Shown: one piece after another, positions 26,930 through 35,685 of the stretch
Numbering within the stretch: the stretch's first letter is position 1
Layout of the letters: each line of letters begins with the position of its first letter
NCBI RefSeq assembly: GCF_944327175.1
Contig: NZ_CALVGT010000017.1
Coordinates: forward strand, 106,072 to 170,071
Direction: 5' to 3'
Origin: an uncultured Lactobacillus sp.
GTDB lineage: Bacteria; Bacillota; Bacilli; Lactobacillales; Lactobacillaceae
DNA length: 64,000 bases
Notes under the pieces: generated by a model
What the model saw: the letters and a program-made list of their open reading frames with translations, nothing else
The model's database searches: none
What the model was told of the DNA's origin: nothing
Made by a program: the position numbers and the translations under genes

Positions 26930-28003
26930 TTAACGGGTCGGAGTGATGAAGTATTCCGGCTTGCAGACCTTGGTCCAGTCAACGAAGATCTTCTTCATCA
27001 GGTAGCCAACCGCGAATGGTACGACTACCCAGACGATTACCAGCACCAGCACATTGTGGAAACCAGCATTGTAGGCTGCTAAAGGAGAAACCGCCCCGAT
27101 TAGGCCAAAACCACCGGAAGCCGGGGTCCCCTTAAGGCCAAGGATTGGCACGGACAAAGTTGAGATAGCCGCCGTTAAAGCGATCGGGATCCCGACTACC
27201 GGGTATCTCAGGAAGTTTGGCATCATCATCTTGATAGCGCCTAAGAAGATGGCAACTTGCACACCAGGCTTGTCAACCTTGAGGGTTGCCCAGATAAGGA
27301 AGGCAGCGGTACTTGCCAGACCAAAACCAGCAGCGGCAGAACCCATGCCGGCCAGGCCGATAGCCACGGAGATGGCTACAGTTGACAGCGGGGTAACGAT
27401 GATGATCGCGAAGGACATGGCGATCAGGATACACATTGGGTATGGAGCCAGCTTGGTGAAGGTGTTGATGACGTCACCGATAGCCGTCGTTACCAGGGAT
27501 ACGTAAGGCTTGGTCAGGCTACCCAGGAAACCTACGCCGGTCCCGGCCAGGACTGGGAAGAAGACGATCCCCAGTGAGCCGAAGCGGTTGCCGACCCACT
27601 TGATGAAGAGAACAGCGACGGCTGCCGTCAGCATGGTGTTGATAACGTCACCCATCCCGGCTAATTGGAAACTGGTAGTAGTCACACCTTTAACAGTGGT
27701 GGTTACGGCAGTAACACAGCCGGAGCCCAGAAAGGCTGCCCCACCCACGCAGGCAGCTTCAGTGTAGCCCAGGTCAAACTGCTTGGCGGTTGAGAACCCA
27801 CACATTACAGCGAAGAAGTATTGGAAGACGGTCACAATGTGCAAAAGATTGGCCACAATCGCGTTGCTCCCGGCAAAGGGGGTCAAGAATGTTGACAAAA
27901 TGGCACTTGGAAGAAGTGACACGATAATGGCAGTCGCTGAACCATTAAGGACTTTCATCGTAAATGATCCAACTGTTTCTTTTGTTTGAGTTGTTTCAGA
28001 CAT
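26930..28003 (-). CDS. PTS sugar transporter subunit IIC, PTS_EIIC_2 type (PfoR-like)
   Basis: Polytopic membrane protein (357 aa, about ten hydrophobic segments) with many Gly/Ala/Thr-rich helices, e.g. GCVTAVTTTVKGVTTTSFQLAGMGDVINTM and PSAILSTFLTPF at the N-terminus. This resembles the stand-alone EIIC_2/PfoR family. No IIA or IIB domain is fused or adjacent, so it may not be a functional sugar PTS on its own; a transport or regulatory role is possible. An excellent AGGAGG and a strong promoter precede it. Confidence 0.8.
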   Translation of the reverse strand: MSETTQTKETVGSFTMKVLNGSATAIIVSLLPSAILSTFLTPFAGSNAIVANLLHIVTVFQYFFAVMCGFSTAKQFDLGYTEAACVGGAAFLGSGCVTAVTTTVKGVTTTSFQLAGMGDVINTMLTAAVAVLFIKWVGNRFGSLGIVFFPVLAGTGVGFLGSLTKPYVSLVTTAIGDVINTFTKLAPYPMCILIAMSFAIIIVTPLSTVAISVAIGLAGMGSAAAGFGLASTAAFLIWATLKVDKPGVQVAIFLGAIKMMMPNFLRYPVVGIPIALTAAISTLSVPILGLKGTPASGGFGLIGAVSPLAAYNAGFHNVLVLVIVWVVVPFAVGYLMKKIFVDWTKVCKPEYFITPTR

Positions 28004-28054
28004 ATAGTCTCCGCCTCCTAACGGTAGAAAATTATAATTACATTGACGCAGATC

Positions 28055-28133
28055 ATGAGATATTCAATAGCGTTTAATTTGTCTCTCATAAACTGGTGTC
28101 TTGAATTATAGAGAAAGATTCAGCCCTTTGCAA
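28055..28133 (-). promoter_or_regulatory. Promoter and leader hairpin of the EIIC_2 gene
   Basis: TTGCAA (28133-28128), 17 bp, TATAAT (28110-28105) on the minus strand is a near-perfect promoter. In the ~95-nt leader ATGAGA/TCTCAT (28055-28060 with 28084-28089) can form a hairpin. The remaining gap to 28289 is A/T-rich and shows nothing else. Confidence 0.7.
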
Positions 28134-28289
28134 CACTTTTCGCCAACACTTCCATAATTTTCTTGTCGAAAAGGAAAAATCCGCTTTCTTTTTCAGTACA
28201 CTTTATTTTCTTTAATTTTTTATTAAAAAGATGTTTGCTTTTGCCAAAGTTAAAAGCAAAGAGCAATAAAAGTAGCAGAAAAAAGGCAA

Positions 28290-28317
28290 AAAGAAAACCC
28301 CTCACTTCCGTGAGGGG
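28290..28317 (-). terminator. Terminator after tRNA-Arg
   Basis: CCCCTCAC (28298-28305) pairs with GTGAGGGG (28310-28317) around a four-base loop, followed on the minus strand by TTTTCTTTTT. Confidence 0.9.
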
Positions 28318-28324
28318 CAGATAT

Positions 28325-28398
28325 GACCCGGGCGAGATTTGAACTCGCGACAACCTGGTTTAGGAAACCAGTGCTCTATCCAACTGAGCTACCAGGCC
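28325..28398 (-). tRNA. tRNA-Arg (anticodon CCT)
   Basis: A complete 74-nt cloverleaf on the minus strand. Acceptor GGCCTGG pairs with CCGGGTC using two G-U pairs; D-arm TAGCTCAGTTGGATAGAGC; anticodon stem CTGGT/ACCAG with loop TTCCTAA, giving anticodon CCT, which reads AGG; T-arm GCGAG-TTCGAAC-CTCGC. CCA is not encoded. It has its own terminator and stands alone. Confidence 0.96.
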
Positions 28399-28459
28399 AT
28401 GCAACACATTTTATTCTACAAAAAATGTGTTAAAAAAGCTAGTGCTTTCGCTTAAGTCA

Positions 28460-29779
28460 TTAGTATTGCGGCATGAAAAAGCGGCGGGGTTCATCCGTAT
28501 AACCAATCCGGTCAGCCGCCTTGACAAAAGGCAGCCAGATCAAGACCGCGATGACCAGGTTGACCAGGGACAAAACCAGGGCCCGCCAGTCATAGTTAGT
28601 GGCCAGATAGGGGCCGATGACCGGGGGCATGATATTGGGCACCGAGGCCTGGACCTGGTTGATCCAGCCCAGCCTGGTCGCCAGATAAGCCAAGGAAATA
28701 TTGGCTAAAGGGGCCAGGGTAAAGGGCAAAAAGCAGACCGGGTTCAAGATGATCGGCAGCCCGTACAGCATGGGCTCATTGATGTTGAAGACAGCCGGAG
28801 CCAGGGCCACCTTGGCCAAAGTCCGGTGGTCGCCGCGCTTGGAGGTCAGCAAAATCGCGATGACTAAAGGCAGGCAGGCCCCGCTGACCCCAAAGACCAC
28901 AAAAGAAGTGTTGGTCCACAAATACGGGATCTTGTGGCCGTTAGCCGCCGCCAAAAGGTTGGCATTTTGGGCCGTGGCCCAGATTGAACCGACAACCGGA
29001 GCCAAGACACTGGCCCCGTTAATGCCGAAGAACCAGAAGAGCTGGGTTAAAGCCGTAATGGCAATCACCATGATAAAACCTTGGCCCAGCTTCAAGAGGG
29101 GCAGCTGGATGATCTCTAAGAGCCAGTCGCCGAAATACTGGCCGGTGATGGCCTGGAAGAGATAGTTCAGCCCACCCACGATAAAGAGGGACAACATGAC
29201 CGGAATCGCCGCTTCAAAGGCCAAGGTCTGGGCCGGGTGCATGGCCGTCTGGATATGCAGGCCCAGCCGGCCCTTGACCCCTAGGATGTACAGGGCCACG
29301 CCCAGGCCGCCAAAGAGAATGGCCGTAAACATCCCTGTCGTTGACAGCTGCTTGATGTTAAAAGCCTGGTCCAGCTTAATCCGATTATTCCCCTGCATGA
29401 GATAGGAATAGTTGGCGATGCTCATCATGAAAGAACAAAGGGCCGTCATCGCTCCGGCCAAGGGGTCCACCTCACAGGCCTTGGCCAACTGGTAGCCCCA
29501 GCTGAGGACGAAGAAGAGGGCAAACATGGCCACGCTCCCCCGCCAGACGAAGTTGCAGATGGAGATCAAGGGCTGCATGAGCTGGTAAAAAACATGCCAG
29601 CCCCAGTTGCGGTTGGCGGCAATGATGAGGCTCTTGATTAAAACCGCCACCGATCCAGTCAAACTGATCGGCAGGGTGGAAATAAAAGCATCCCTGAGGG
29701 CCACCAGCCAGCGGACCGAGGCCAGATTATTGGCCAAGGGCAGCAGGTGCCGCTCCAGCCAGTCAATCACGCTATTCAC
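28460..29779 (-). CDS. PTS cellobiose-type transporter subunit IIC (lactose/cellobiose family)
   Basis: Membrane channel subunit of a Lac-family PTS, about 439 aa with ten or so hydrophobic segments. Typical family stretches are the N-terminal LERHLLPLANNLASVRWLVALRD-like helix, FWFFGINGASVLAPV and AVFNINEPMLYGLPIILNP, the last being the sugar-binding signature. No IIA/IIB genes lie adjacent. GTG start with GGGGAAG upstream; it overlaps the end of the helicase gene by eight bases, so it is probably co-transcribed with it. Confidence 0.92.
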   Translation of the reverse strand: MNSVIDWLERHLLPLANNLASVRWLVALRDAFISTLPISLTGSVAVLIKSLIIAANRNWGWHVFYQLMQPLISICNFVWRGSVAMFALFFVLSWGYQLAKACEVDPLAGAMTALCSFMMSIANYSYLMQGNNRIKLDQAFNIKQLSTTGMFTAILFGGLGVALYILGVKGRLGLHIQTAMHPAQTLAFEAAIPVMLSLFIVGGLNYLFQAITGQYFGDWLLEIIQLPLLKLGQGFIMVIAITALTQLFWFFGINGASVLAPVVGSIWATAQNANLLAAANGHKIPYLWTNTSFVVFGVSGACLPLVIAILLTSKRGDHRTLAKVALAPAVFNINEPMLYGLPIILNPVCFLPFTLAPLANISLAYLATRLGWINQVQASVPNIMPPVIGPYLATNYDWRALVLSLVNLVIAVLIWLPFVKAADRIGYTDEPRRFFMPQY

Positions 29780-31028
29780 TTTGCTTCTTCCCCTTCAGAT
29801 AATGCGGGTGATAACCCTTATTCTTGTTTTTCTTCTTGGACTTCTTTTTCTTCTTAACTGGCTGCTCAATTACAGCAGACTTTTTATCCGTCTTGTCTTT
29901 GCCTGCAGCCTTTTCCTTCTTGACCGGCTTTTCTTTACTCAAGTGGTAGCCGGCAAAGTAGACCCGGTCGACGGTCACTTCCCCTTCCAAAAGCTTCTTC
30001 AGCTTGCGCAGGTCGTGGTCGTTACCCAGAGACACCACCTTGCCTTCCTGCTGCATCCGGCCGGTCCGGCCTGCCCGGTGCATATAGGTGTTGGCATCAG
30101 TCGGGATTTCATAGTTGACTACGTAGGTTAGTTTTGGAATGTCCAAACCGCGCGCGGCCAGGTCAGTGGCTAAGAGCAGCTTGACCTTGCCTTTGGCCAG
30201 GTCCCGGATGGCCTGCTGGCGCTTGTCTTTTGAGAAATTGTTGGCCAGGACTTCAAAGCGGGTCTTGCTGTGGGCAAAAATCCTGGCAAAGCGCAGCATC
30301 CCCTCATTTGAGTCAAAGAAGAGCAGGCCCCGGAAGCCGTCCAGCTTGCACAAGCGCTGCAGGTATTCCAGCTTGTGCTCATTGTCTACCTGCAAAAAGA
30401 CGTGTTCAGTCCGGCTGCCCTGGTCGGGGCGGACGTCGACTAACAGGAAGTGGCAGGCAAAAATTTCTTCTGCCTCCTGGGTAATCTGGGATTCAGTGGC
30501 CCCAAAGAGGAGGATCTGGCTGAAAGAAGGCAGGTTCTGCCCTAAAGAACTCAAAAGCTCCAGCTTGGCGAATTCCAAAATGTCGTCAGCTTCATCGATC
30601 ACCAGGGTCTTGATCTGGACTAGTTTGATCCGGCCCGAGGAGAAGAAGTCAAAGAAGCGACCCGGAGTGCAAACCAGGACCTCACAATTGTCCTTCTTCA
30701 GCCGCTCGTCCTGTCTTTGCCGGTTGCCGGCCCCAACCAAGGCTAAAGTCTTCAGACCCAGAGCCTTGGCAAAAGGCAGGATGGCATTTCTGATCTGGAC
30801 GGCCAGTTCAGTCGTTGGGGCCAAAATCACCAGGGAATTTTTCTCCCCTGGGATGACCCGCTCTAAAGCCGGCAGAGCATAGGCCAGGGTCTTGCCTGTC
30901 CCCGTCTTGGCCAAAGCGACCAGGCTGGCCCCGTTCTTAATGGCCTCATAAGTCTCTTTCTGGATCAAGGTCGGCTGGCTCTTGCCTTCCTTTTGCAAAA
31001 CTGCTTGAATTTGTTCTGTATAAATCAT
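29772..31028 (-). CDS. DEAD-box ATP-dependent RNA helicase
   Basis: RNA-remodelling ATPase. Motif Q (PTLIQKETYEAI), Walker A AKTGTGKT, PTTELAVQ, TPGR, VIDEADD, ATDLAARGLDIP and HRAGRTGR are in the right order. Motif III reads GAT rather than the usual SAT. The C-terminus is a Lys-rich disordered tail (PVKKKKKSKKKNKNKGYHPHYLKG), likely RNA-binding. It overlaps the upstream 31025-31711 gene by four bases (ATGA) and the downstream IIC gene by eight. Confidence 0.93.
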   Translation of the reverse strand: MIYTEQIQAVLQKEGKSQPTLIQKETYEAIKNGASLVALAKTGTGKTLAYALPALERVIPGEKNSLVILAPTTELAVQIRNAILPFAKALGLKTLALVGAGNRQRQDERLKKDNCEVLVCTPGRFFDFFSSGRIKLVQIKTLVIDEADDILEFAKLELLSSLGQNLPSFSQILLFGATESQITQEAEEIFACHFLLVDVRPDQGSRTEHVFLQVDNEHKLEYLQRLCKLDGFRGLLFFDSNEGMLRFARIFAHSKTRFEVLANNFSKDKRQQAIRDLAKGKVKLLLATDLAARGLDIPKLTYVVNYEIPTDANTYMHRAGRTGRMQQEGKVVSLGNDHDLRKLKKLLEGEVTVDRVYFAGYHLSKEKPVKKEKAAGKDKTDKKSAVIEQPVKKKKKSKKKNKNKGYHPHYLKGKKQSE

Positions 31029-31711
31029 TGTGCTAATTGTCCATACTTTTCTTTATATTGCTGGCTGGTCCCGATATAGGCATACATGACATTCTTGCAG
31101 CCACTCCCGCTGACCCCGGCCACGTGGCCCTTTTCCGTATAGCGCCAGAAGCAGTAGTCCAGCTTGCTTGGCGCTGACGACGAGGTGGCCAAGAACTTGC
31201 ATCCCGCTGGAAAAAGCTGCTTGTACTTGACCGGGGCGTTGACCATGACCTCATGACTCTTGACTAGGGAATAGGCCAGCTTGCTCATGGCGGTTAAATT
31301 GGCGGCGCTGGGGTCATCTTGCCCGCTGTCCAGCAGGATGGGCAAGGCCCCCCAATGTCCAGCCGACAAGCGCTTGGCCCGGGATAATTGCTTTGCTGCA
31401 TTTTTCTCCCCGGCCACCGCAATGATGCTGCCATAGGCCAATTTGGTCCTGGCCACTTGCTTTCGCTTGGCGGCAAAATTCTGGTCAACTGGCAGATAAA
31501 CGAAAGACAAACCGCCCTTTTCCAGGCGGCTGAGGTCAATATCTGCCTGGCTGACCTTTAGGCCGACCGCGCTCTGGCTGGCTCCTTTTGGCAGGGTCGT
31601 CTGATTAGCGTAATTGTACAAACCATAAGCCATGAAACCGATAATCGCGGCCAGCAGAATCAAAAGGGCCGGCAGAGTTGCCGGATGCTGGAAATGCTTC
31701 TTTTGCCCCAT
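31025..31711 (-). CDS. Membrane-anchored GH25 lysozyme-like protein, apparently non-catalytic
   Basis: After a basic start and one membrane segment (about residues 14-33) the extracytoplasmic part resembles glycoside hydrolase family 25: GLKVSQADIDLSRLEKGGLSFVYL near the start and WRYTEKGHVAGVSG near the end. The residues expected for catalysis are gone: DVS has become KVS, and the usual LDxE is LLDSGQDD. It may bind cell-wall glycan without cutting it. First of a three-gene overlapping set with the helicase and IIC genes. The GH25 assignment is by motif and is moderately sure. Confidence 0.65.
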   Translation of the reverse strand: MGQKKHFQHPATLPALLILLAAIIGFMAYGLYNYANQTTLPKGASQSAVGLKVSQADIDLSRLEKGGLSFVYLPVDQNFAAKRKQVARTKLAYGSIIAVAGEKNAAKQLSRAKRLSAGHWGALPILLDSGQDDPSAANLTAMSKLAYSLVKSHEVMVNAPVKYKQLFPAGCKFLATSSSAPSKLDYCFWRYTEKGHVAGVSGSGCKNVMYAYIGTSQQYKEKYGQLAQ

Positions 31712-31817
31712 CGCCCAAAACCTCCTTCTACCATTTTAGCCGAGAAATCCGCCTAGACCAAGCACAAAGATTTTTTGTATAATTTAAGGGTTAGACTTGT
31801 TTTACTGGAGGGATTTC

Positions 31818-33110
31818 GTGAAAAAACAGATTTCTTTTGGCCAGGCACTGGCAACCGTTATTGGCTCAGTTATCGGGGCCGGGGTCTTTTTTAAGATCGG
31901 CAGCATTTCCCAAAGCACCGGGTCAGCCTCAGCCACCATCTTGGTCTGGCTTTTAGCTGGCGCCATCTCGATCTGCTCGGGCTTGACCGTGTCAGAAATC
32001 GCGGCCGCCTTGAATGTCAACGGAGCCATTGAATACCTGGACTACAGCTATGGCAATATCTGGGGCTTTCTCTTCGGCTGGGCGGAAATGACCGTCTACT
32101 TCCCCGCCCAGATCGCGGCTTTAGCTTCAATTTTTGGCCAGCAGTTCGTGGTTTTAGCGGGCCTGCCTGCCGCCAGCAGCAAGTGGATCGCGGCCGGCGT
32201 GGTTCTTTTGCTCTTTTTGATCAATATGCTGGGGACCAAGGCTTCAGCCTGGATGCAGTCGGTGATCACGGTCATCAAGCTCATCCCTCTCTTTTTGATC
32301 ATCGTCTTTGCAATCATCCGCCCGCAAGTTTCCGTCAGCCTCTGGCCAGTTACGGTGGATAACAGCGGCGACTGGCTGGCCGGGATCAGCCAAGGGCTCT
32401 TGTCTGCCCTCTTTGCCTTTGAAGGCTGGATCGTGGTAACCAACCTGGCTAAAGAGATGAAGAATCCGAAAAAGGACCTGGCCCGGGCCATCATCCTTGG
32501 CCTCTCCTTGGTCACGGTCGTTTACGTCCTGGTCAATTACGCCTTTATGGCGGTTTTGCCTTTTGACAAGATCATCGGCAACGACAATACCGCCTACTAC
32601 GCTTCCCTTAAGCTCTTTGGCCAGGCCGGGGGCAAAATCGTCACGGTCGGCATTCTCCTGTCGGTTTACGGAGCCTGCAACGGCTTTATGCTGACGGGGA
32701 TGCGGACGCCATATATCCTGGCCCAGGCCAACCGCCTGCCCGGCTCTGAGAAATTGGCCAAGACTTCTGTCAGGAGCGGGGTCCCGGTCTTCTCCGCCCT
32801 TTTGGTCAATGCCATCGCTTTGATCATGATCTCCCTGGGCAACTTTGAAATCTTGACCGACATGCTGGTTTTCGTCATGTGGACCTTCACCACCCTCCTG
32901 TCAGTGGCCGTCATTTTACTGAGAAAAAGAGAGCCCGACCTGGCCCGGCCTTTCATCACGCCGGCTTACCCGGTCATTCCTTTGATTTCCATCATCGGTG
33001 GTCTCTTCATCATCGTGATGACCGTCATCAACCAGTTCGCCCTCTCCGTAATCGGCCTGGGCATCACCCTCCTGGGCCTGCCGGTCTACTACTGGAAAAA
33101 GCTTCATTAG
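31818..33110 (+). CDS. APC family amino acid permease (LAT-like, SteT type)
   Basis: 430-residue transporter with about 12 membrane segments. The first-helix motif GSVIGAGVFFKIGSIS and FAFEGWIVVTNLAKEMKNPKKDLARAI are typical of the amino-acid exchangers of the LAT/SteT group. Start is GTG at 31818, set by GGAGGG six bases upstream; an in-frame earlier codon lacks a site. Substrate cannot be told. Monocistronic with a bidirectional terminator. Confidence 0.9.
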   Translation: MKKQISFGQALATVIGSVIGAGVFFKIGSISQSTGSASATILVWLLAGAISICSGLTVSEIAAALNVNGAIEYLDYSYGNIWGFLFGWAEMTVYFPAQIAALASIFGQQFVVLAGLPAASSKWIAAGVVLLLFLINMLGTKASAWMQSVITVIKLIPLFLIIVFAIIRPQVSVSLWPVTVDNSGDWLAGISQGLLSALFAFEGWIVVTNLAKEMKNPKKDLARAIILGLSLVTVVYVLVNYAFMAVLPFDKIIGNDNTAYYASLKLFGQAGGKIVTVGILLSVYGACNGFMLTGMRTPYILAQANRLPGSEKLAKTSVRSGVPVFSALLVNAIALIMISLGNFEILTDMLVFVMWTFTTLLSVAVILLRKREPDLARPFITPAYPVIPLISIIGGLFIIVMTVINQFALSVIGLGITLLGLPVYYWKKLH

Positions 33111-33150
33111 AGCAAAAGAAAATAACAGACAAAATAAAAGAAAATTAAAC

Positions 33151-33185
33151 AAAAATGGACCATCCGTTTGGATGATCCATTTTCT
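33151..33185. terminator. Bidirectional terminator between the permease and hpt
   Basis: 14-bp stem AAAATGGACCATCC / GGATGATCCATTTT around GTTT with A and T runs outside. Confidence 0.88.
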
Positions 33186-33196
33186 TTTAGGAAAAA

Positions 33197-33769
33197 TTAG
33201 TCGTGTTCATGCTTGCTGCTGAATTCTTCAACGACTTCTGGCTTGATCACGCCGATGTAAGGCAGGTTCCGGTAAAGACCCGCAAAGTCCATCCCGTAGC
33301 CGATGACGAATTCGTTGCCCACGTGGGTGCCGTAGTATTCAACATCTACTTCAGTCGTCCGGCGAGCCGTCTTGTTCAGCAAGACGCAGCACTTGACTGA
33401 GTTGGCGCCGCGGCTGAGCAGTTCGTCCTTCATGAACTTCAAAGTCAAACCAGTGTCCACGATGTCTTCAACGATCAAAACGTCCCGGCCGGTCACGTCA
33501 GCTTCCAGGTCATGGGTTACCGTGATCTTACCGCTGGATTCAGTCCCGTTGCCATAGCTGGAAACGTCGATGAAGTCAATGTCGCAAGCCAGGTCCATTT
33601 CCCGCAGGAGGTCAGTCAAGAAGAAGATAGCTCCCTTTAAGGCACCGACAACCAGGACCCGCTTGCCAGCGTAGTCCTTGGTCAATTGCTGGCCAAGCCG
33701 CTTGGTCATTTCCGCGATGTCTTCTTCGCTGTACAACTTGTGATCAACTGCGTCATGAATACTTTTCAT
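33197..33769 (-). CDS. hpt: Hypoxanthine phosphoribosyltransferase
   Basis: Purine salvage enzyme joining hypoxanthine or guanine to PRPP. The PRPP loop VLIVEDIVDTGLTL, the GALKGAIFFLTDLLRE segment and the C-terminal NEFVIGYGMDFAGLYRNLPYIGVIKPEV signature are all present. 190 aa is slightly longer than average. ATG start, apparently monocistronic. Confidence 0.96.
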   Translation of the reverse strand: MKSIHDAVDHKLYSEEDIAEMTKRLGQQLTKDYAGKRVLVVGALKGAIFFLTDLLREMDLACDIDFIDVSSYGNGTESSGKITVTHDLEADVTGRDVLIVEDIVDTGLTLKFMKDELLSRGANSVKCCVLLNKTARRTTEVDVEYYGTHVGNEFVIGYGMDFAGLYRNLPYIGVIKPEVVEEFSSKHEHD

Positions 33770-33833
33770 TAGGTTTCCTCGATTACTAATTGCTTTTAAA
33801 ATGATATATCAAGATTATACCATTATTTTAACA

Positions 33834-33866
33834 AAAAAGAACGGCTTTTGCCTAAAAGCCGTTCCT
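33834..33866 (-). terminator. Terminator of the CNNM/CBS gene
   Basis: GAACGGCTTTT / AAAAGCCGTTC stem with a T tract on the minus strand. Confidence 0.85.
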
Positions 33867-33877
33867 TTTTCTGAATC

Positions 33878-35224
33878 TTATTCTTCTTTTTTGGCTTGAT
33901 CGTTTGTCTTTGGGACTTCAACAATAAACCAGCGCATGAAACCTTGCTGGATATCGTCTAGGGTAAAGCGGAAGCCTTCCAGTTCTATTGACTCTTCCTT
34001 CTTCAAGTCCGGGTACCGCTCCATCATGTAGCCACCGATGGTGATGATGTCGCTGTTTTGGAAGCTCTTGAGGTTCTGGTGGAAGTAGCGCTCAAAGTCA
34101 TACAAGGTCGTCTTGCCGGAAACATGGATGTTGCCCTCGGCGTCCTTGATAATGTAGTCGTCAGAAACGTCATCGATTTCGTCCTTGACTGACCCGAAGA
34201 GTTCTTCGTAAATGTCCTTGTCAGTCACGATCCCGCTGGTGCCGCCGTATTCATCAACAACCAGCACGATTGGGGTGTGCTTACTGATCATCAAGCGGAG
34301 GATGTCTTGGATCGGCATGGATTCCGGCACGGTGATGATGGTCCGGTTGACCCGGGTCACCGGCACCTTGTCATCCAGCCGGCTCTGCTGGACGATATCA
34401 TAAGCGTAGACATAGCCAACCACGTCATCCTTGTCGTTTTCCCGGACAACCGGGAAGCGGCTGTAGCCGTCTTCCAGGTACTTGTCCAGGGCAGTCTTGA
34501 TGTTTTCACTGGCATCTAACACCGTCAGCCGGGTCCGGTCAGTCATGATGTCCTTGGCCGTCTTGTCATTTAACTGGAAGGCTCTTTCCATGTAGGTCAG
34601 GTCTTCTTTGTCCAAGGCCCCGCCATGCACCGCGTTCTTGCTCAAACGGATGATTTCTGACTGGGAGTAGACCTGGTTTTCTTCATCGGCCGGGTTAAAG
34701 CCCAGCATCTTTAAGATGCCAGAAGAGCTGACGTTCAAAAGCCAGACGAAAGGATAAACCAGAGTGTGGAAGAGCTGAAGGGGGTTGACGATCCACATCA
34801 GCATCTTGACTGGGGCGTCGATGGCAATGTTTTTCGGTACGACTTCCGTCAAAACCACTTCCAGGTAGGTTAAGGCAATAACCCCGATCAAGGCTCCGAC
34901 CGAGTTGACCAGATTCTTCGACATGGGGGTCAGGACCAGCAGCCTTTCAAAAATGCTGGCGATGGTGTCCGCCCCGAACCAGCCCAGGATAACTCCGACC
35001 AAGGTGGTCCCGACCTGGGTGGTTGACAGGTACTCATTTAAATTATGCGACATGTGCAGGGCCCGCTTAAGTTTCTTTACGTTCCCCTGCCCGTTGGCGA
35101 TCATGTCCTCCAACTGGCTGGGCCGGACTTGCACCAGGGCAAACTCCGCCGCGACAAAGAAGGAGGCAAAAACAAAGATCACAACGATTGCTAGTAAATT
35201 AATCCAAATTTGTGTTGTCGTCAC
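33878..35224 (-). CDS. Hemolysin family protein: CNNM (DUF21) membrane domain, CBS pair, CorC_HlyC domain
   Basis: 448 aa. The N-terminal DUF21 domain has three or four membrane segments (FASFFVAAEFALVQVR; GVILGWFGAD; LTEVVPKNIAID). A CBS pair follows (VMTDRT-like DIMTDRTRLTVL, and LVVDEYGGTSGIVTDKDIYEELFG), then the CorC_HlyC domain. Related to Mg/Co efflux-associated CorB/CNNM proteins. Start is GTG with AGGTGA upstream. It is the full-length relative of the soluble protein at 8172-9035. Confidence 0.9.
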   Translation of the reverse strand: MTTTQIWINLLAIVVIFVFASFFVAAEFALVQVRPSQLEDMIANGQGNVKKLKRALHMSHNLNEYLSTTQVGTTLVGVILGWFGADTIASIFERLLVLTPMSKNLVNSVGALIGVIALTYLEVVLTEVVPKNIAIDAPVKMLMWIVNPLQLFHTLVYPFVWLLNVSSSGILKMLGFNPADEENQVYSQSEIIRLSKNAVHGGALDKEDLTYMERAFQLNDKTAKDIMTDRTRLTVLDASENIKTALDKYLEDGYSRFPVVRENDKDDVVGYVYAYDIVQQSRLDDKVPVTRVNRTIITVPESMPIQDILRLMISKHTPIVLVVDEYGGTSGIVTDKDIYEELFGSVKDEIDDVSDDYIIKDAEGNIHVSGKTTLYDFERYFHQNLKSFQNSDIITIGGYMMERYPDLKKEESIELEGFRFTLDDIQQGFMRWFIVEVPKTNDQAKKEE

Positions 35225-35301
35225 TTTAATTCACCTATTACTCCAATTGAACTATTTACCTTTATTCTATCATCATTTGCAGAGTTTTTTCACAAACTAC
35301 A

Positions 35302-35448
35302 TTAATCCCGAAAAAACATTAAACGGGCTGTCCGGGAAAATCCGGACGGCCCGTTTTGCCTGCTTATTCTTGTTGGAAGCAAAATAAGCTGCAGAATCAA
35401 CACTGCAGCCAGCAAAAAAGCTCTGGATTTTTTCATAATCTGCATCAT
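35302..35448 (-). CDS. Possible small hydrophobic peptide, 48 codons
   Basis: Reading from ATG ATG at 35448 with GGGAGA upstream, the product begins MMQIMKKSRAFLLAAVLIL, then QLILLPTRI and a polar tail. It has one membrane segment or a signal-like N-terminus. A 15-bp hairpin (35321-35356) with a downstream T6 falls inside the 3' part, so transcripts may end before the stop; a one-base slip near LILLP would stop at ...CFQQE just before the hairpin. It could be a small peptide gene, a toxin-like peptide, or a decayed gene. Low certainty. Confidence 0.35.
   Translation of the reverse strand: MMQIMKKSRAFLLAAVLILQLILLPTRISRQNGPSGFSRTARLMFFRD
35321..35356. terminator. Strong GC-rich hairpin in the 35.2-35.7 kb gap
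   Basis: 15-bp stem (35321-35335 with 35342-35356, one G-T pair), loop GAAAAT. On plus it ends GTTTTGCC; on minus GTTTAATGTTTTTT. It looks like a terminator but there is no annotated gene to end on either strand except the small peptide frame. Confidence 0.6.
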
Positions 35449-35620
35449 GTTAGGTTCTCCCGTTGCAATTTAATATTTTCCGCACCGATAGGTACTATTA
35501 ATTGCATCCTTCCATCGAGATGCCAGATCCGTTTGCTATTCCTTATTCAAAAAGTTCAAATAATAATATAGCTATCTTGTTCGGATCTTATTCTATCATG
35601 TTTTCGCTTTTTTAGCTAGT

Positions 35621-35657
35621 CAAAAGAAAAAATGCCGTCCCTCGCGGAACGACATTT
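35621..35657 (-). terminator. Terminator of the phosphoketolase gene
   Basis: 12-bp stem on the minus strand (two G-U pairs) with loop GCGA and tail TTTTTTCTTTT. Confidence 0.88.
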
Positions 35658-35685
35658 AATCTTTTACTTGATTATCTTGTTCTTC

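Noticed and set aside
28060-28080. cre site in the EIIC_2 leader (AAACGCTATTGA)
   Set aside because: Four mismatches from the cre consensus.
35356-35571. 71-codon plus-strand frame in the 35.2-35.7 kb gap
   Set aside because: Composition is Cys/His/Gln-rich without hydrophobic or domain pattern, no ribosome-binding site, and it begins within the hairpin.
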